This document shows, piece after piece, positions 1 to 7,025 of a stretch of 22,853 bases of DNA. The position numbers were made by a program, and so were the translations under genes. The number at the start of each line of letters is the position of its first letter. Positions within the stretch are counted from its first letter, which is position 1. The notes beneath the pieces are model-generated. The model was given only the letters and a program-made list of their open reading frames with translations, had not been told where the DNA came from and made no database searches. Source of the stretch: a virus. Where the stretch lies: IMG/VR virus record IMGVR_UViG_3300025701_000682, positions 1 to 22,853 of that record. One strand, 5' to 3'.

Positions 1-1
1 T

Positions 2-217
2 GATGAAGAGTTTCTTGAAAGTATCGACGGCGCATTACAATCTGTTAATGACGACATAGACGACGGAGAATTTACAGAAGAAGAAATGACAGCTGTTAAC
101 GCTTATATAGCTGAGTTAAATCAGTTAAAGGTAGACTATGTCTCTGGTATATATGGTCCTGTGCCGCATTGGAAACTTGGATTTCCGTCATTAGATCTAG
201 GTTCAAAAATTTATTAA
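2..217 (+). CDS. C-terminal fragment of an unidentified acidic protein
   Basis: An open frame enters from the left edge and runs 71 codons to a TAA at 215-217. The fragment begins DEEFLESIDGAL, is strongly acidic, and ends in an aromatic and glycine-rich tail (YGPVPHWKLGFPSLDLGSKIY minus the last residues). The start lies outside the window. I do not recognise the family. An acidic helical stretch with a Trp/Pro tail and a position just upstream of a late promoter would suit a small tail-fibre-associated or chaperone-type protein, but that is only a guess from context. The 81 bases after it hold a late promoter and a long hairpin. Confidence 0.6.
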   Translation, partial: DEEFLESIDGALQSVNDDIDDGEFTEEEMTAVNAYIAELNQLKVDYVSGIYGPVPHWKLGFPSLDLGSKIY

Positions 218-246
218 CAATCACTTTCGATAACTTGTATTTAACG

Positions 247-293
247 GGTCCTATAAATATCTAGTAATATACACTATTAGATTTTATAGGACC
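247..293 (+). promoter_or_regulatory. Hairpin that would sequester the ribosome binding site of the glycosyltransferase gene
   Basis: Bases 247-257 (GGTCCTATAAA) are an exact reverse complement of 283-293. Inside this, after a one-base bulge at 258, 259-266 can pair with 275-282 (one G-U), leaving an 8-nt loop. The right arm contains the only plausible Shine-Dalgarno, AGGA at 288-291, seven bases before the ATG at 299. RNA arriving from upstream would fold and hide it. RNA from the late promoter at 252-259 should start near 265 and lack the left arm, so it would stay translatable. This is the arrangement known for T4 gene e (lysozyme). Confidence 0.75.
252..259 (+). promoter_or_regulatory. 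T4-type late promoter for the sugar operon
   Basis: The octamer TATAAATA is identical to the T4 late consensus read by RNA polymerase with gp55. By T4 spacing the transcript should start about 6 bases after the motif, near 265. It lies in the left arm and stem of the hairpin at 247-293. Confidence 0.8.
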
Positions 294-298
294 TATCA

Positions 299-1276
299 AT
301 GAGCACAACACGATCAAAAGCATTCTTTATGAATGGCGGAGCAGGAAGAGTTATCTGTTCTATTCCTGCTTTAGAAAAATACGCAGAAGAATCTGGTGAT
401 AAAGATTTTATTATTGTTTGTGAAGGCGGCACTGAATTCTACAAAGGACACCCCTTACTAGATTCTAAAGCATATGATTCTTGGCAAAAAAATATCTTTC
501 AAGATAAGTTAAAAAACATGGACTTAATAAGTCCAGAACCATACCGTGTATGGGAGTACTTTAATCAAAAATGCAGCCTTGCCCAAGCATTTGATATTGA
601 AATAAACAACGCATCAGTAAGAGAATTGCCTTTACCTAGCTTAATGCTCTCGAGAGAAGAGCAATTATCAGGAAAGAAAATTATTAATGAAGTTAAGACA
701 GCACTTAAAAAAGATAAGACTGTTGTTTTTCAGCCTTTTGGCAGAGGTATCGGCGACCAAAACGGCACATTATCTGATCCGTCGGGACGAAGTGTAGAAC
801 ACGATTCGGTTATTAATTTAATTCAAAAACTTCAAAAAGACGATTGGGGTGTTATATTAATGAGCGAGTTAAAGATAGACACTAAACAAACAGAATTACA
901 AGAAGATATAGCACAGCCTGAAGGAGCAACGTTGAGAGACTGGGCTGCAATAATTGCTGGAGCAGATTTATTTCTTGGATGCGATAGTGTAGGTCAGCAT
1001 ATATCGCATTCGCTAGGTGTTCCTACAGTTTCAATTTTAGGATCAACTTATCCTATTAACGTATCATATCCGGAAACTGACAGATTTAAAGTTATTGATT
1101 TAGGAGAAGGTGGAAGACAATATTCGCCAATTCGAATTGTACAAGACGAATCAGTTGACCGAGCAAATGAACGTCTTATGTATATGACTCCTGAAATTGA
1201 AGACTTTGTGATCGAAGAAATTAAAAACTTGTATAAAACTACAAAGCCTTCTACAGCTAAACTATTACTCAAGTAG
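299..1276 (+). CDS. GT-B glycosyltransferase, GT9 (heptosyltransferase)-like
   Basis: The 325-residue protein has a two-lobed GT-B layout. The N-terminal lobe opens with the glycine-rich loop MNGGAGRVICSIPAL (about 11-25), typical of GT9 enzymes. The C-terminal lobe has a strand VVFQPFGRG (142-150) and the signature GCDSVGQHISHSLGVPTVSILG (about 227-248, with Asp229, Ser230 and His234), which in ADP-heptose:LPS heptosyltransferases contacts the sugar nucleotide. The family transfers heptose, or sometimes other sugars, to LPS core or proteins. Because ADP-heptose synthesis genes lie just downstream, ADP-heptose is a reasonable donor, but this is inferred. The start is chosen from the AGGA at 288-291. 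The gene is first in a + strand operon and sits behind a late promoter and an RBS-hiding hairpin, so it should be expressed late only. Confidence 0.75.
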   Translation: MSTTRSKAFFMNGGAGRVICSIPALEKYAEESGDKDFIIVCEGGTEFYKGHPLLDSKAYDSWQKNIFQDKLKNMDLISPEPYRVWEYFNQKCSLAQAFDIEINNASVRELPLPSLMLSREEQLSGKKIINEVKTALKKDKTVVFQPFGRGIGDQNGTLSDPSGRSVEHDSVINLIQKLQKDDWGVILMSELKIDTKQTELQEDIAQPEGATLRDWAAIIAGADLFLGCDSVGQHISHSLGVPTVSILGSTYPINVSYPETDRFKVIDLGEGGRQYSPIRIVQDESVDRANERLMYMTPEIEDFVIEEIKNLYKTTKPSTAKLLLK

Positions 1277-1283
1277 GATTATT

Positions 1284-3098
1284 ATGAAAACTAAAAAAAC
1301 AGGCTGGATCGCAGCAATTACACGAGGACATAACTCAGGAGTTTGTCTCCTTAAAGATGGTAAAATTGTATTTGCTATAGAAGAAGAGCGTATTAGCAGA
1401 CACAAATATGACGGTGGCCCGCTCGCTGCTATGATTAAAATTCTCGATTATACAGATAAAATAGATTATTTAATGATAGCACATACACAGGCTTTAGAAG
1501 GAACAGCTGGCCGCATAGACTTCACAGGTGACGATGTCTATACTGGCCTTGCTAGAAAATTAGGTTTAATTGATCGAAATGCTGATATTTACAATCATCC
1601 ACAAGTTGTTGATTTAAGTAGTGTTCATCACAAGTTACATGCAGCATGTGCGTTTTATCGTTCTGGATTTGATAGTGCAACTTCTGTAATTGTTGACGGA
1701 GCAGGCACATTTATTAGTTTAAATATTGGCGGGGCTGACGAAACTGTTTGGGAATTAGAGTCTATTTTTAACTGCGAATATCCTGCAGAGATCAATACAG
1801 TGTACAAACATTTAGGAGGTCGAGGACCGTTTGTAAGTGCTAGAATTCCAGATCAAGATGCCGCAAGAGAGATGGAAGACGGTACTTACGAATTAGTACT
1901 CGACGATACTGCGGGTATTACAAAAGCGTACGAAGCTGTAACACAGTACTGCGGATGGCAGCCTATCGAAGCAGGTAAGACTATGGGTCTGTTTCCTTAC
2001 GGTAAACCTAATGATTCTATTCCTCCAATATATACTGACGGCAACGGTGGCTCCTGGACAACTAGTGACAGGAACATAATTGTCCCTACGTATCCTAATG
2101 GTGCACTAGTTAACGAAGGTAGATACGAATATTTAGATACCGACATGGATTCTACAGAATCGGATATTACTAAACATCAGAACAGACGAGACATGGCATA
2201 TGCAGTACAAACGCAAAGTCAAGAACAGGTTGCTAGACTAATAGAAAAAGCAGTCGAAACAACAGGAAATAAAAATGTAGTGTTATCAGGCGGATATGCA
2301 CTTAACTGTGTAGCAAACTATTTTTACCTCGAAAGGCTTAAAGACCTCGGTATTAACTTATATGTTGAACCGATTAGTTCTGATGCAGGAACATCGATCG
2401 GCGCAGCATTATTAGGATATTATTCACTAGAAGGCGTAACGGAAAGAGTGTATCAGGACGACACATTATATTTAGGTCCTAAAACAACATACACTGACAT
2501 TCAAATTAACGAAGCAGTAGAAAAGTATGAAGGCGAAATACAAGATAACGTAACTAATGCAGATGTTATTAACTTAATAACAAATAAGAATATTGTAACA
2601 GTATTTCAAGGTAGCTCAGAAGCAGGACCTCGTGCATTAGGTAACAGAAGTATCATGTATGACCCTACAGACCCCAATGGTAAAGACTTTGTTAACCAAG
2701 TAAAGCGTAGAGAATACTTTCGTCCGTTTGCAGGGTCAATTCTTGCAGAACACGCACACGAATGGTTTGACATGCGCGGATTAGAAGAATCACCTCACAT
2801 GATGTATGCTATGAATTGTCAAGAAGGCGTAGCAGAAAAGATTCCAAGTATTATTCACGTAGACGGTACGTGTCGAATTCAAACTGTTACTAGAGAACAG
2901 AATCCGCACTATTATGATCTAATTAACGAGTTTTATAAGAAAACTGGCGTTCCGATTATCTTTAATACAAGTTTTAATTTAGGTGGCGAACCTCTTGTAG
3001 AAACACTTGACGATGCTGTTAGAACGTTGTATAGTAGTGATATAGAATTCTTGTACTTGCCGGAGCATGGAAAACTAATAACAGTTAAAAATTTGTAA
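1284..3098 (+). CDS. O-carbamoyltransferase, NodU/CmcH/TobZ family
   Basis: The 604-residue length is normal for the family. The N-terminal Kae1-like domain shows HNSGVCLLKDGKIVFAIEEER (about 16-36), then HHKLHAACAF (115-124) with the metal-ligand histidines, and VDGAG (137-141). A second half of the ASKHA fold carries SGGYALNCVANYF and SSDAGTSIGAALLGYY. The C-terminal domain has GSSEAGPRALGNRSI and REYFRPFAGSIL, typical of the part that makes carbamoyl-adenylate. The family moves a carbamoyl group from carbamoyl phosphate to a sugar or antibiotic hydroxyl using ATP. A relative, WapO, is reported to carbamoylate LPS-core heptose in Pseudomonas aeruginosa, which fits the heptose genes here. 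The SD (TAGGA, 1274-1278) overlaps the stop of the transferase gene, and the intergenic gap is 7 bases. The acceptor is not known. Confidence 0.88.
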   Translation: MKTKKTGWIAAITRGHNSGVCLLKDGKIVFAIEEERISRHKYDGGPLAAMIKILDYTDKIDYLMIAHTQALEGTAGRIDFTGDDVYTGLARKLGLIDRNADIYNHPQVVDLSSVHHKLHAACAFYRSGFDSATSVIVDGAGTFISLNIGGADETVWELESIFNCEYPAEINTVYKHLGGRGPFVSARIPDQDAAREMEDGTYELVLDDTAGITKAYEAVTQYCGWQPIEAGKTMGLFPYGKPNDSIPPIYTDGNGGSWTTSDRNIIVPTYPNGALVNEGRYEYLDTDMDSTESDITKHQNRRDMAYAVQTQSQEQVARLIEKAVETTGNKNVVLSGGYALNCVANYFYLERLKDLGINLYVEPISSDAGTSIGAALLGYYSLEGVTERVYQDDTLYLGPKTTYTDIQINEAVEKYEGEIQDNVTNADVINLITNKNIVTVFQGSSEAGPRALGNRSIMYDPTDPNGKDFVNQVKRREYFRPFAGSILAEHAHEWFDMRGLEESPHMMYAMNCQEGVAEKIPSIIHVDGTCRIQTVTREQNPHYYDLINEFYKKTGVPIIFNTSFNLGGEPLVETLDDAVRTLYSSDIEFLYLPEHGKLITVKNL

Positions 3099-3102
3099 AT
3101 CA

Positions 3103-3612
3103 ATGCATAATAAAAGTTCGTTAGACAATTTAGAAACTTGGATAGAAAACTGGATACATCGTTTAAACAGCCGATATATTGATCCTAACGGACAAAAGTG
3201 TCCATATGCTAAGTCTGTATTAGACAACAATCGTTTAAAAATTGTTAAGATGCCAAATGCAGCACCAATCGACTTTTGGTCAAAAATAACAACTGAAAGT
3301 AATAATCTTAACACAGACTTAGATGTTATTGTAGTTGCAACTGAAACAAATAAAGAATTGTACGGACATTTCTTTGTTACAAATGGAGGTGTTGACGCTT
3401 TAAATTGTACGTTCAATGTACAAAATAAAGATGTATGGTTACTATCTGCTTGTAACGATGATTATACAATAGTTTTTATTCAAAGAATAACAGATATAGA
3501 TGATGCTAGTAAAGTATTAGATGAACAAGGCACTTACTACAAAAAGATGACCACAGAGTATTACAATAAATTCGTTCTACAGCGCAGAATACTCAGAGAG
3601 AGACTAACATAG
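3103..3612 (+). CDS. Unknown protein of the sugar operon
   Basis: This 169-residue soluble protein begins four bases after the carbamoyltransferase stop and has no clear SD, so it is probably translationally coupled. I do not recognise the family. Visible features are an amphipathic N-terminal helix (NLETWIENWIHRL), a GQKCPYAKSV segment near residue 30 with a CP motif, several beta-strand-like stretches (LDVIVVATE, WLLSACNDDYTIVFIQRI) and a basic C-terminal helix ending RRILRERLT. There is no signal peptide or membrane segment. The N-terminal helix followed by CPYAK faintly recalls the DUF1415 layout, but the match is too weak to name. Its place between a carbamoyltransferase and a heptose phosphatase suggests a role in the same glycan pathway. 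Confidence 0.7.
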   Translation: MHNKSSLDNLETWIENWIHRLNSRYIDPNGQKCPYAKSVLDNNRLKIVKMPNAAPIDFWSKITTESNNLNTDLDVIVVATETNKELYGHFFVTNGGVDALNCTFNVQNKDVWLLSACNDDYTIVFIQRITDIDDASKVLDEQGTYYKKMTTEYYNKFVLQRRILRERLT

Positions 3613-3624
3613 AAGGACTAACTA

Positions 3625-4194
3625 ATGCTGTATCAAACTACAATTGGATTAGATCGTGACGGAACTATAAACAAAGATCTAGGCACATATGTAACTAACC
3701 CTAACGACTTTATTCCGATCCCAGGAAGTTTAGAAGCTGTTGCTATGATAAGAGATAAAGGATATAACGTTGTAATCCTTACTAATCAAGCTGGCATTAT
3801 GAAAAATATTATGACAGCTGAACAAGTAGATGCAGTAAATGAACATATGATGGATTTGTTAGGACAAGCTGGATGCAGATCCATCAACGGATTGTATTAT
3901 AGCACTACTAATCTTAAAGAAGACATTTATGCTAAACCTAATGTTGGAATGTTTAAATTAGCAGAAAAAGAACTAGGTGTAAAGTTTAAGAATGGATATT
4001 ATGTAGGCGATAAGATGTCAGATCTTAAATGTGCAATTAAAACTAAATCACGCCCGGTACTTGTTAAATCAGGGCACGGCAACGAAACATTAACTAAATT
4101 AAATACATTTTCTAATAGGCCACTAAAGAAAAAGACCCAAGTGTTTAACAACCTTTGGGCCTTTGCTGAATCTTTACCTACTGCAATAAAATAA
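3625..4194 (+). CDS. gmhB: HAD phosphatase, D-glycero-D-manno-heptose 1,7-bisphosphate 7-phosphatase-like (GmhB)
   Basis: The 189 residues match HAD-IIIA histidinol-phosphatase/GmhB enzymes. Motif I is GLDRDGTIN (nucleophile Asp10, acid/base Asp12), motif II is ILTNQAG (51-57), the lysine motif is AKPNVGM (Lys104), and motif IV is VGDKMSDL (Asp129, Asp133). GmhB removes the 7-phosphate from heptose 1,7-bisphosphate so that HldE can adenylylate heptose 1-phosphate. The Cys/His zinc loop of classical GmhB, expected just before the KPxxGM motif, is absent; this segment reads YYSTTNLKEDIYAKP. A good SD, AGAAGGA (3611-3617), precedes the ATG. The gene ends 7 bases before the convergent cupin gene. 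Histidinol-phosphatase activity cannot be excluded, but the HldE and HldD neighbours favour heptose. Confidence 0.8.
   Translation: MLYQTTIGLDRDGTINKDLGTYVTNPNDFIPIPGSLEAVAMIRDKGYNVVILTNQAGIMKNIMTAEQVDAVNEHMMDLLGQAGCRSINGLYYSTTNLKEDIYAKPNVGMFKLAEKELGVKFKNGYYVGDKMSDLKCAIKTKSRPVLVKSGHGNETLTKLNTFSNRPLKKKTQVFNNLWAFAESLPTAIK
4131..4164 (-). terminator. Probable terminator of the leftward operon, inside the 3' end of gmhB
   Basis: Read on the minus strand, AAAGGCCCAA (4164-4155) pairs with TTGGGTCTTT (4140-4131), giving 9 pairs around one mismatch with a 14-nt loop. It is followed by TTCTTTAG, so the end of the stem and the tail make a T-rich run. It lies about 40 bases beyond the cupin stop codon, where the leftward transcript needs to end, yet it is within coding sequence of the + strand gene. 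The + strand side has only a short T run. Confidence 0.45.
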
Positions 4195-4201
4195 TAAGTT
4201 G

Positions 4202-4609
4202 TTATGTCTGTGATGCAAGTTTGTTATGGTTATCAGTAACTTGACTGTCACCTGGACCAATTCTGTAATTGTCTTCAACTGAATCAGCGGTGCTTACTTC
4301 TGTAACACTACCTTCTTTTGTAAGACAAACTAACTGATGAGGTTGTAAAGGGGGATTATGCCATACATCACCTTCTTTGAGATCTTTTTCATACATTACA
4401 CTATTAGACGTGTCGATATAACGAACTTTAAATTTACCATTGTTTACAAACCAAGTTTCGTCTTTTTCTTTGTGAAAATGCATACTTGTCATTGCACCTT
4501 CACGAGTGAACGCCATAATCTTGCCACAGTATTTGTCGTTAGTGGCCCAGATCATTTCATAGCCCCATCCTTTTTGGTCTACACCAGATTTTCTAGTTGG
4601 TTGATTCAT
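4202..4609 (-). CDS. Small single-domain cupin of the heptose operon
   Basis: The 135-residue protein has cupin motif 1 as SMHFHKEKDETWFV (His44, His46 and Glu51 as likely metal ligands, followed by NNGKF) and motif 2 around WHNPPLQPHQLVCL (His91). The N-terminal KGWGYEMIW is typical of small cupins encoded beside sugar-nucleotide genes and related to the C-terminal domain of type II mannose-6-phosphate isomerases. Family members act as sugar isomerases or epimerases or as sugar-binding proteins; which applies here is unknown. The ATG lies 17 bases inside hldD, with GAGG about 9 bases upstream, so translation is probably coupled. It is the last gene of the leftward operon. Confidence 0.75.
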   Translation of the reverse strand: MNQPTRKSGVDQKGWGYEMIWATNDKYCGKIMAFTREGAMTSMHFHKEKDETWFVNNGKFKVRYIDTSNSVMYEKDLKEGDVWHNPPLQPHQLVCLTKEGSVTEVSTADSVEDNYRIGPGDSQVTDNHNKLASQT

Positions 4610-5408
4610 TTACATATTCCTCTACTGTTGCAAATTTAATATCTGTTACTGTACTTAATTTTTTTGTGTCTGCGCAAGTATATTCTTGATACTGCCCTTT
4701 TAACTTCTCAGGCATTGGAATATAATTAATATTAGCATCATATTTTTTAGATATTAAATTAGCAATTTCTTGAAAACTTGTAGTATTTCCAGTTCCAATA
4801 TTATATAGCCCTGGTTTTTTATTTTCTAACATCTGTTTATGTGCTTCACAAACATCACCTACAAAGATAAAGTCTCTTACATATTGATCACTATCTTCGA
4901 ACAACTCAATTTTTCCAGTTTCCGATGCCTGTTTAATAAATTTACTTACAGGGCTCATCATGTTGCCTTTGTGATCTTCTAGTGGTCCGTAGACGTTAAA
5001 ATATCTAAATCCTTGAATTACAACGTTATGGTTTTGTTGCCATAGCCATCTATCAAATAAATATTTTGACCACGCATATGGCGACTGTGGTTGTTTAGGT
5101 GCATCTTCGTTAAAATCGGTATTAGTACCATACACGCTTGCGCTCGACGCATATTGAAAATTTACGCCTTTTGTGTTACATTGATTAACTAGCCACTTTG
5201 AAAACTCGTAATTTTGTAGCATAACTTTATCTACATCGGTTTCAGTAGTACTACTAATAGCACCAGTGTGAATAACCCAATCGAAGTTTTCTACTTCGGG
5301 TAAATGTTCTTCTTGCCATTCGTATCCAAAAAGTTCGTGGTCGTGTTGTAAATAAAATGTAAGATTTTGACCAATAAATCCTTTATGACCTGTAATTAAA
5401 ATTTTCAT
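4593..5408 (-). CDS. hldD: ADP-L-glycero-D-manno-heptose 6-epimerase-like SDR (HldD)
   Basis: The 271 residues form an extended short-chain dehydrogenase. The nucleotide-binding loop is TGHKGFIGQN (Gly7, Gly10, Gly13). ISSTTETD (51-58) is characteristic of HldD. The catalytic pair is Tyr111 and Lys115 in PYAWSKY, after the serine-rich strand YASSASVYG. RYFNVYGPLEDHKGNMMS (135-152) closely resembles the HldD signature RYFNVYGPxExHKGxMAS. The enzyme turns ADP-D-glycero-heptose into the L-glycero epimer, the form used by LPS heptosyltransferases. It is about 40 residues shorter than the E. coli enzyme. The start codon overlaps the hldE stop as ATGA. The heptose assignment rests on both signatures and context. 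Confidence 0.88.
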   Translation of the reverse strand: MKILITGHKGFIGQNLTFYLQHDHELFGYEWQEEHLPEVENFDWVIHTGAISSTTETDVDKVMLQNYEFSKWLVNQCNTKGVNFQYASSASVYGTNTDFNEDAPKQPQSPYAWSKYLFDRWLWQQNHNVVIQGFRYFNVYGPLEDHKGNMMSPVSKFIKQASETGKIELFEDSDQYVRDFIFVGDVCEAHKQMLENKKPGLYNIGTGNTTSFQEIANLISKKYDANINYIPMPEKLKGQYQEYTCADTKKLSTVTDIKFATVEEYVNESTN

Positions 5409-6547
5409 TTGCTTGCCTCTATAATGCTTGTTGTTGAATACCCTTCAACTGTAGGTACTAAATGTACATCAGTTAAATCATGTCCAACAACTTGTTCTAC
5501 TGTGTAATCGCCGCCTTTTACAATGACATGCGGCGTTAATTCTTTAATTAATTCGTACGGAGTGTCGTCGTCAAATACAATTACTTCGTCTACCCACGGT
5601 AATATTTCTAACTGACTAATACGCTTCATTTGATCGTTAATAGGTCGTGTTTCGCCTTTGAGACGTTTAACACTTGCATCGCTGTTAATGCCTACAATTA
5701 GTTTTTCGCCAAGTGTTTTTGCTACTGCTAAGAGCTTAAAATGACCCTTGTGTAGTATATCAAACACTCCGTTAGTAAACACTACACGATCTTCTAAATC
5801 GCTTACAGCAAGCGTGTATGTGCCCATGTGCTTAACAGCTTCTCTTGATCCTTTAACGGCAATCTCTAGACATTTTTTGTAGTTGTAATCTTTTGTAAGT
5901 CCATACACAAATGCTGCCAAGAAACAATCGCCTGCGCCTGTTACATCTGACACTTCAACTGGGTCAACAGGTATTTCAAACACTTGGTCGTCGATGCTTG
6001 CAACAACGTTCTCTCCGGCGTTAGTAGTAATAATATTGCCATGCCAGTTGGTAAAACCAAAGTTTCCAAACTCTTTGTAGTTAGGTTTTACAAGCCAAGC
6101 ACCTTCATATTGATTAGCATGTTCTTTAGGATCTACAATTACCTTACAGCCAAATGTGTTTAGATATTTAATAATCTCTAATGACTCGTCTAATGTGCCT
6201 TTGTTGTAATCACTTAGAATAACGTACCCGTATTGTTCTAGATTATGTTCACGTTTAAGTACTCTTATTACTTCGTCGCCGTTTGCAAATTTATCATCGT
6301 CGATGCGTGTAATATAATGTCCGTCGCAAATAACTCGTGTTTTAACACTACACGGCTGATAAGTTTCAAACAACGTAACATCAACACCGAGGCTTTTTAA
6401 GTTTTGATAGACTAGCCCAGCACCGCCCGCAGTTTCAACTTCATGCTGATGGGTTACAACTGGAACTGGTGCTTCTGGACTCAAACGTGTGCTTGTTCCA
6501 TAAATATATCTGTCGATGATTATATCGCCAATAACTAAGACTTTCAT
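5405..6547 (-). CDS. hldE: Bifunctional heptose 7-phosphate kinase / heptose 1-phosphate adenylyltransferase-like (HldE)
   Basis: This protein has two domains. With numbering from an alternative start at 6574, residues 10-250 are a PfkB/ribokinase-fold kinase (KVLVIGDIIIDRYIYG, then RLSPEAPVPVV, and the catalytic VTGAGD at 211-216). Residues 263-389 are a nucleotidyltransferase with VFTNGVFDILHKGH (HxGH at 275-278) and YSTTSII near the end. Order and motifs are those of HldE, but at about 380 residues it is shorter than the E. coli enzyme (477), mainly in the kinase part. It phosphorylates heptose 7-phosphate at C1 and later makes ADP-heptose. I chose the ATG at 6547 because it matches the family start (MKVLVIGD) and because a near-consensus sigma-70 promoter places its start site there. 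The ATG at 6574, abutting the NUDIX stop, is the alternative. Neither has an SD. Confidence 0.88.
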   Translation of the reverse strand: MKVLVIGDIIIDRYIYGTSTRLSPEAPVPVVTHQHEVETAGGAGLVYQNLKSLGVDVTLFETYQPCSVKTRVICDGHYITRIDDDKFANGDEVIRVLKREHNLEQYGYVILSDYNKGTLDESLEIIKYLNTFGCKVIVDPKEHANQYEGAWLVKPNYKEFGNFGFTNWHGNIITTNAGENVVASIDDQVFEIPVDPVEVSDVTGAGDCFLAAFVYGLTKDYNYKKCLEIAVKGSREAVKHMGTYTLAVSDLEDRVVFTNGVFDILHKGHFKLLAVAKTLGEKLIVGINSDASVKRLKGETRPINDQMKRISQLEILPWVDEVIVFDDDTPYELIKELTPHVIVKGGDYTVEQVVGHDLTDVHLVPTVEGYSTTSIIEASK

Positions 6548-6553
6548 GCTATT

Positions 6554-6582
6554 ATTATACACTAAACTATCCATTTAGTCAA
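6554..6582 (-). promoter_or_regulatory. Near-consensus sigma-70 promoter for hldE-hldD-cupin
   Basis: On the minus strand TTGACT (6582-6577) and TATAAT (6559-6554) are separated by exactly 17 bases. The -10 is perfect and the -35 has one mismatch. It spans the junction of the NUDIX and hldE genes. The expected start site, about 7 bases after the -10, falls on the A of the ATG at 6547, which would give a leaderless mRNA. Such promoters are used early in T4-like infections. Confidence 0.65.
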
Positions 6583-7012
6583 GTAATTTAATCAATTCAA
6601 ATATAGTTTCTAGTTTTTTTAAATTAACTTTTTTGTTTAATGTATTTTGTAAACCGTAATGTAACGGTTTTGGCCATTTTCCGAAACTACACCAAGCATA
6701 TCCGTCGTGTTCGTTATTAAGTTTAGGAATAAATTCATTATTTACTAAGCACAAGTATGTATGAAATTTGAACTTAGTATCGTTGGATACAAACGTTTCT
6801 AACGGTATAGTTTTTTTAATTTCTACATTGCCTATTTCTTCGTCTATTTCTCTACGTAAACCTTCCCACGGAGTTTCAGATTCTTCGTTTGCACCGCCAA
6901 CAAGCCCCCATACGGCATTGCTGCGTTTACTGTTTGATCGATGTAAAAATAAAAAACGTTGAGTATCGAGTGTATATAGTAGAGCACCACTACAAATAAT
7001 TTTTTCCTTCAT
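6575..7012 (-). CDS. NUDIX hydrolase
   Basis: The 145-residue protein has a nearly complete Nudix box, GANEESETPWEGLRREIDEEIG (about residues 40-61), with the Mg-binding REIDEEIG. The family cleaves nucleoside diphosphates linked to another group (NDP-sugars, ADP-ribose, dinucleotides, dNTPs). The preceding strand, SGALLYTLDTQRFLFLHRS, resembles NUDIX enzymes of the GDP-mannose or NTP-cleaving type, but the substrate cannot be read from sequence. It sits between gp15 (13-base gap) and hldE (stop and next ATG adjacent, TAAATG). A housekeeping role on sugar nucleotides is suggested only by that position. No SD is visible; an AT-rich stretch precedes the ATG. Confidence 0.85.
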   Translation of the reverse strand: MKEKIICSGALLYTLDTQRFLFLHRSNSKRSNAVWGLVGGANEESETPWEGLRREIDEEIGNVEIKKTIPLETFVSNDTKFKFHTYLCLVNNEFIPKLNNEHDGYAWCSFGKWPKPLHYGLQNTLNKKVNLKKLETIFELIKLLD

Positions 7013-7025
7013 ATATATAATTATA

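Noticed and set aside
4099-4106. ATTAAATA-like motif inside gmhB
   Set aside because: Within coding sequence, with no rightward gene downstream.
4358-4639. Open frame of 93 codons on the + strand
   Set aside because: It lies antisense to the cupin and the end of hldD, which have clear motifs and linked starts; no SD and no recognisable protein.
5056-5063. AATAAATA on the + strand inside hldD
   Set aside because: Matches the late motif but lies antisense in hldD with no rightward gene behind it; likely chance in AT-rich sequence.
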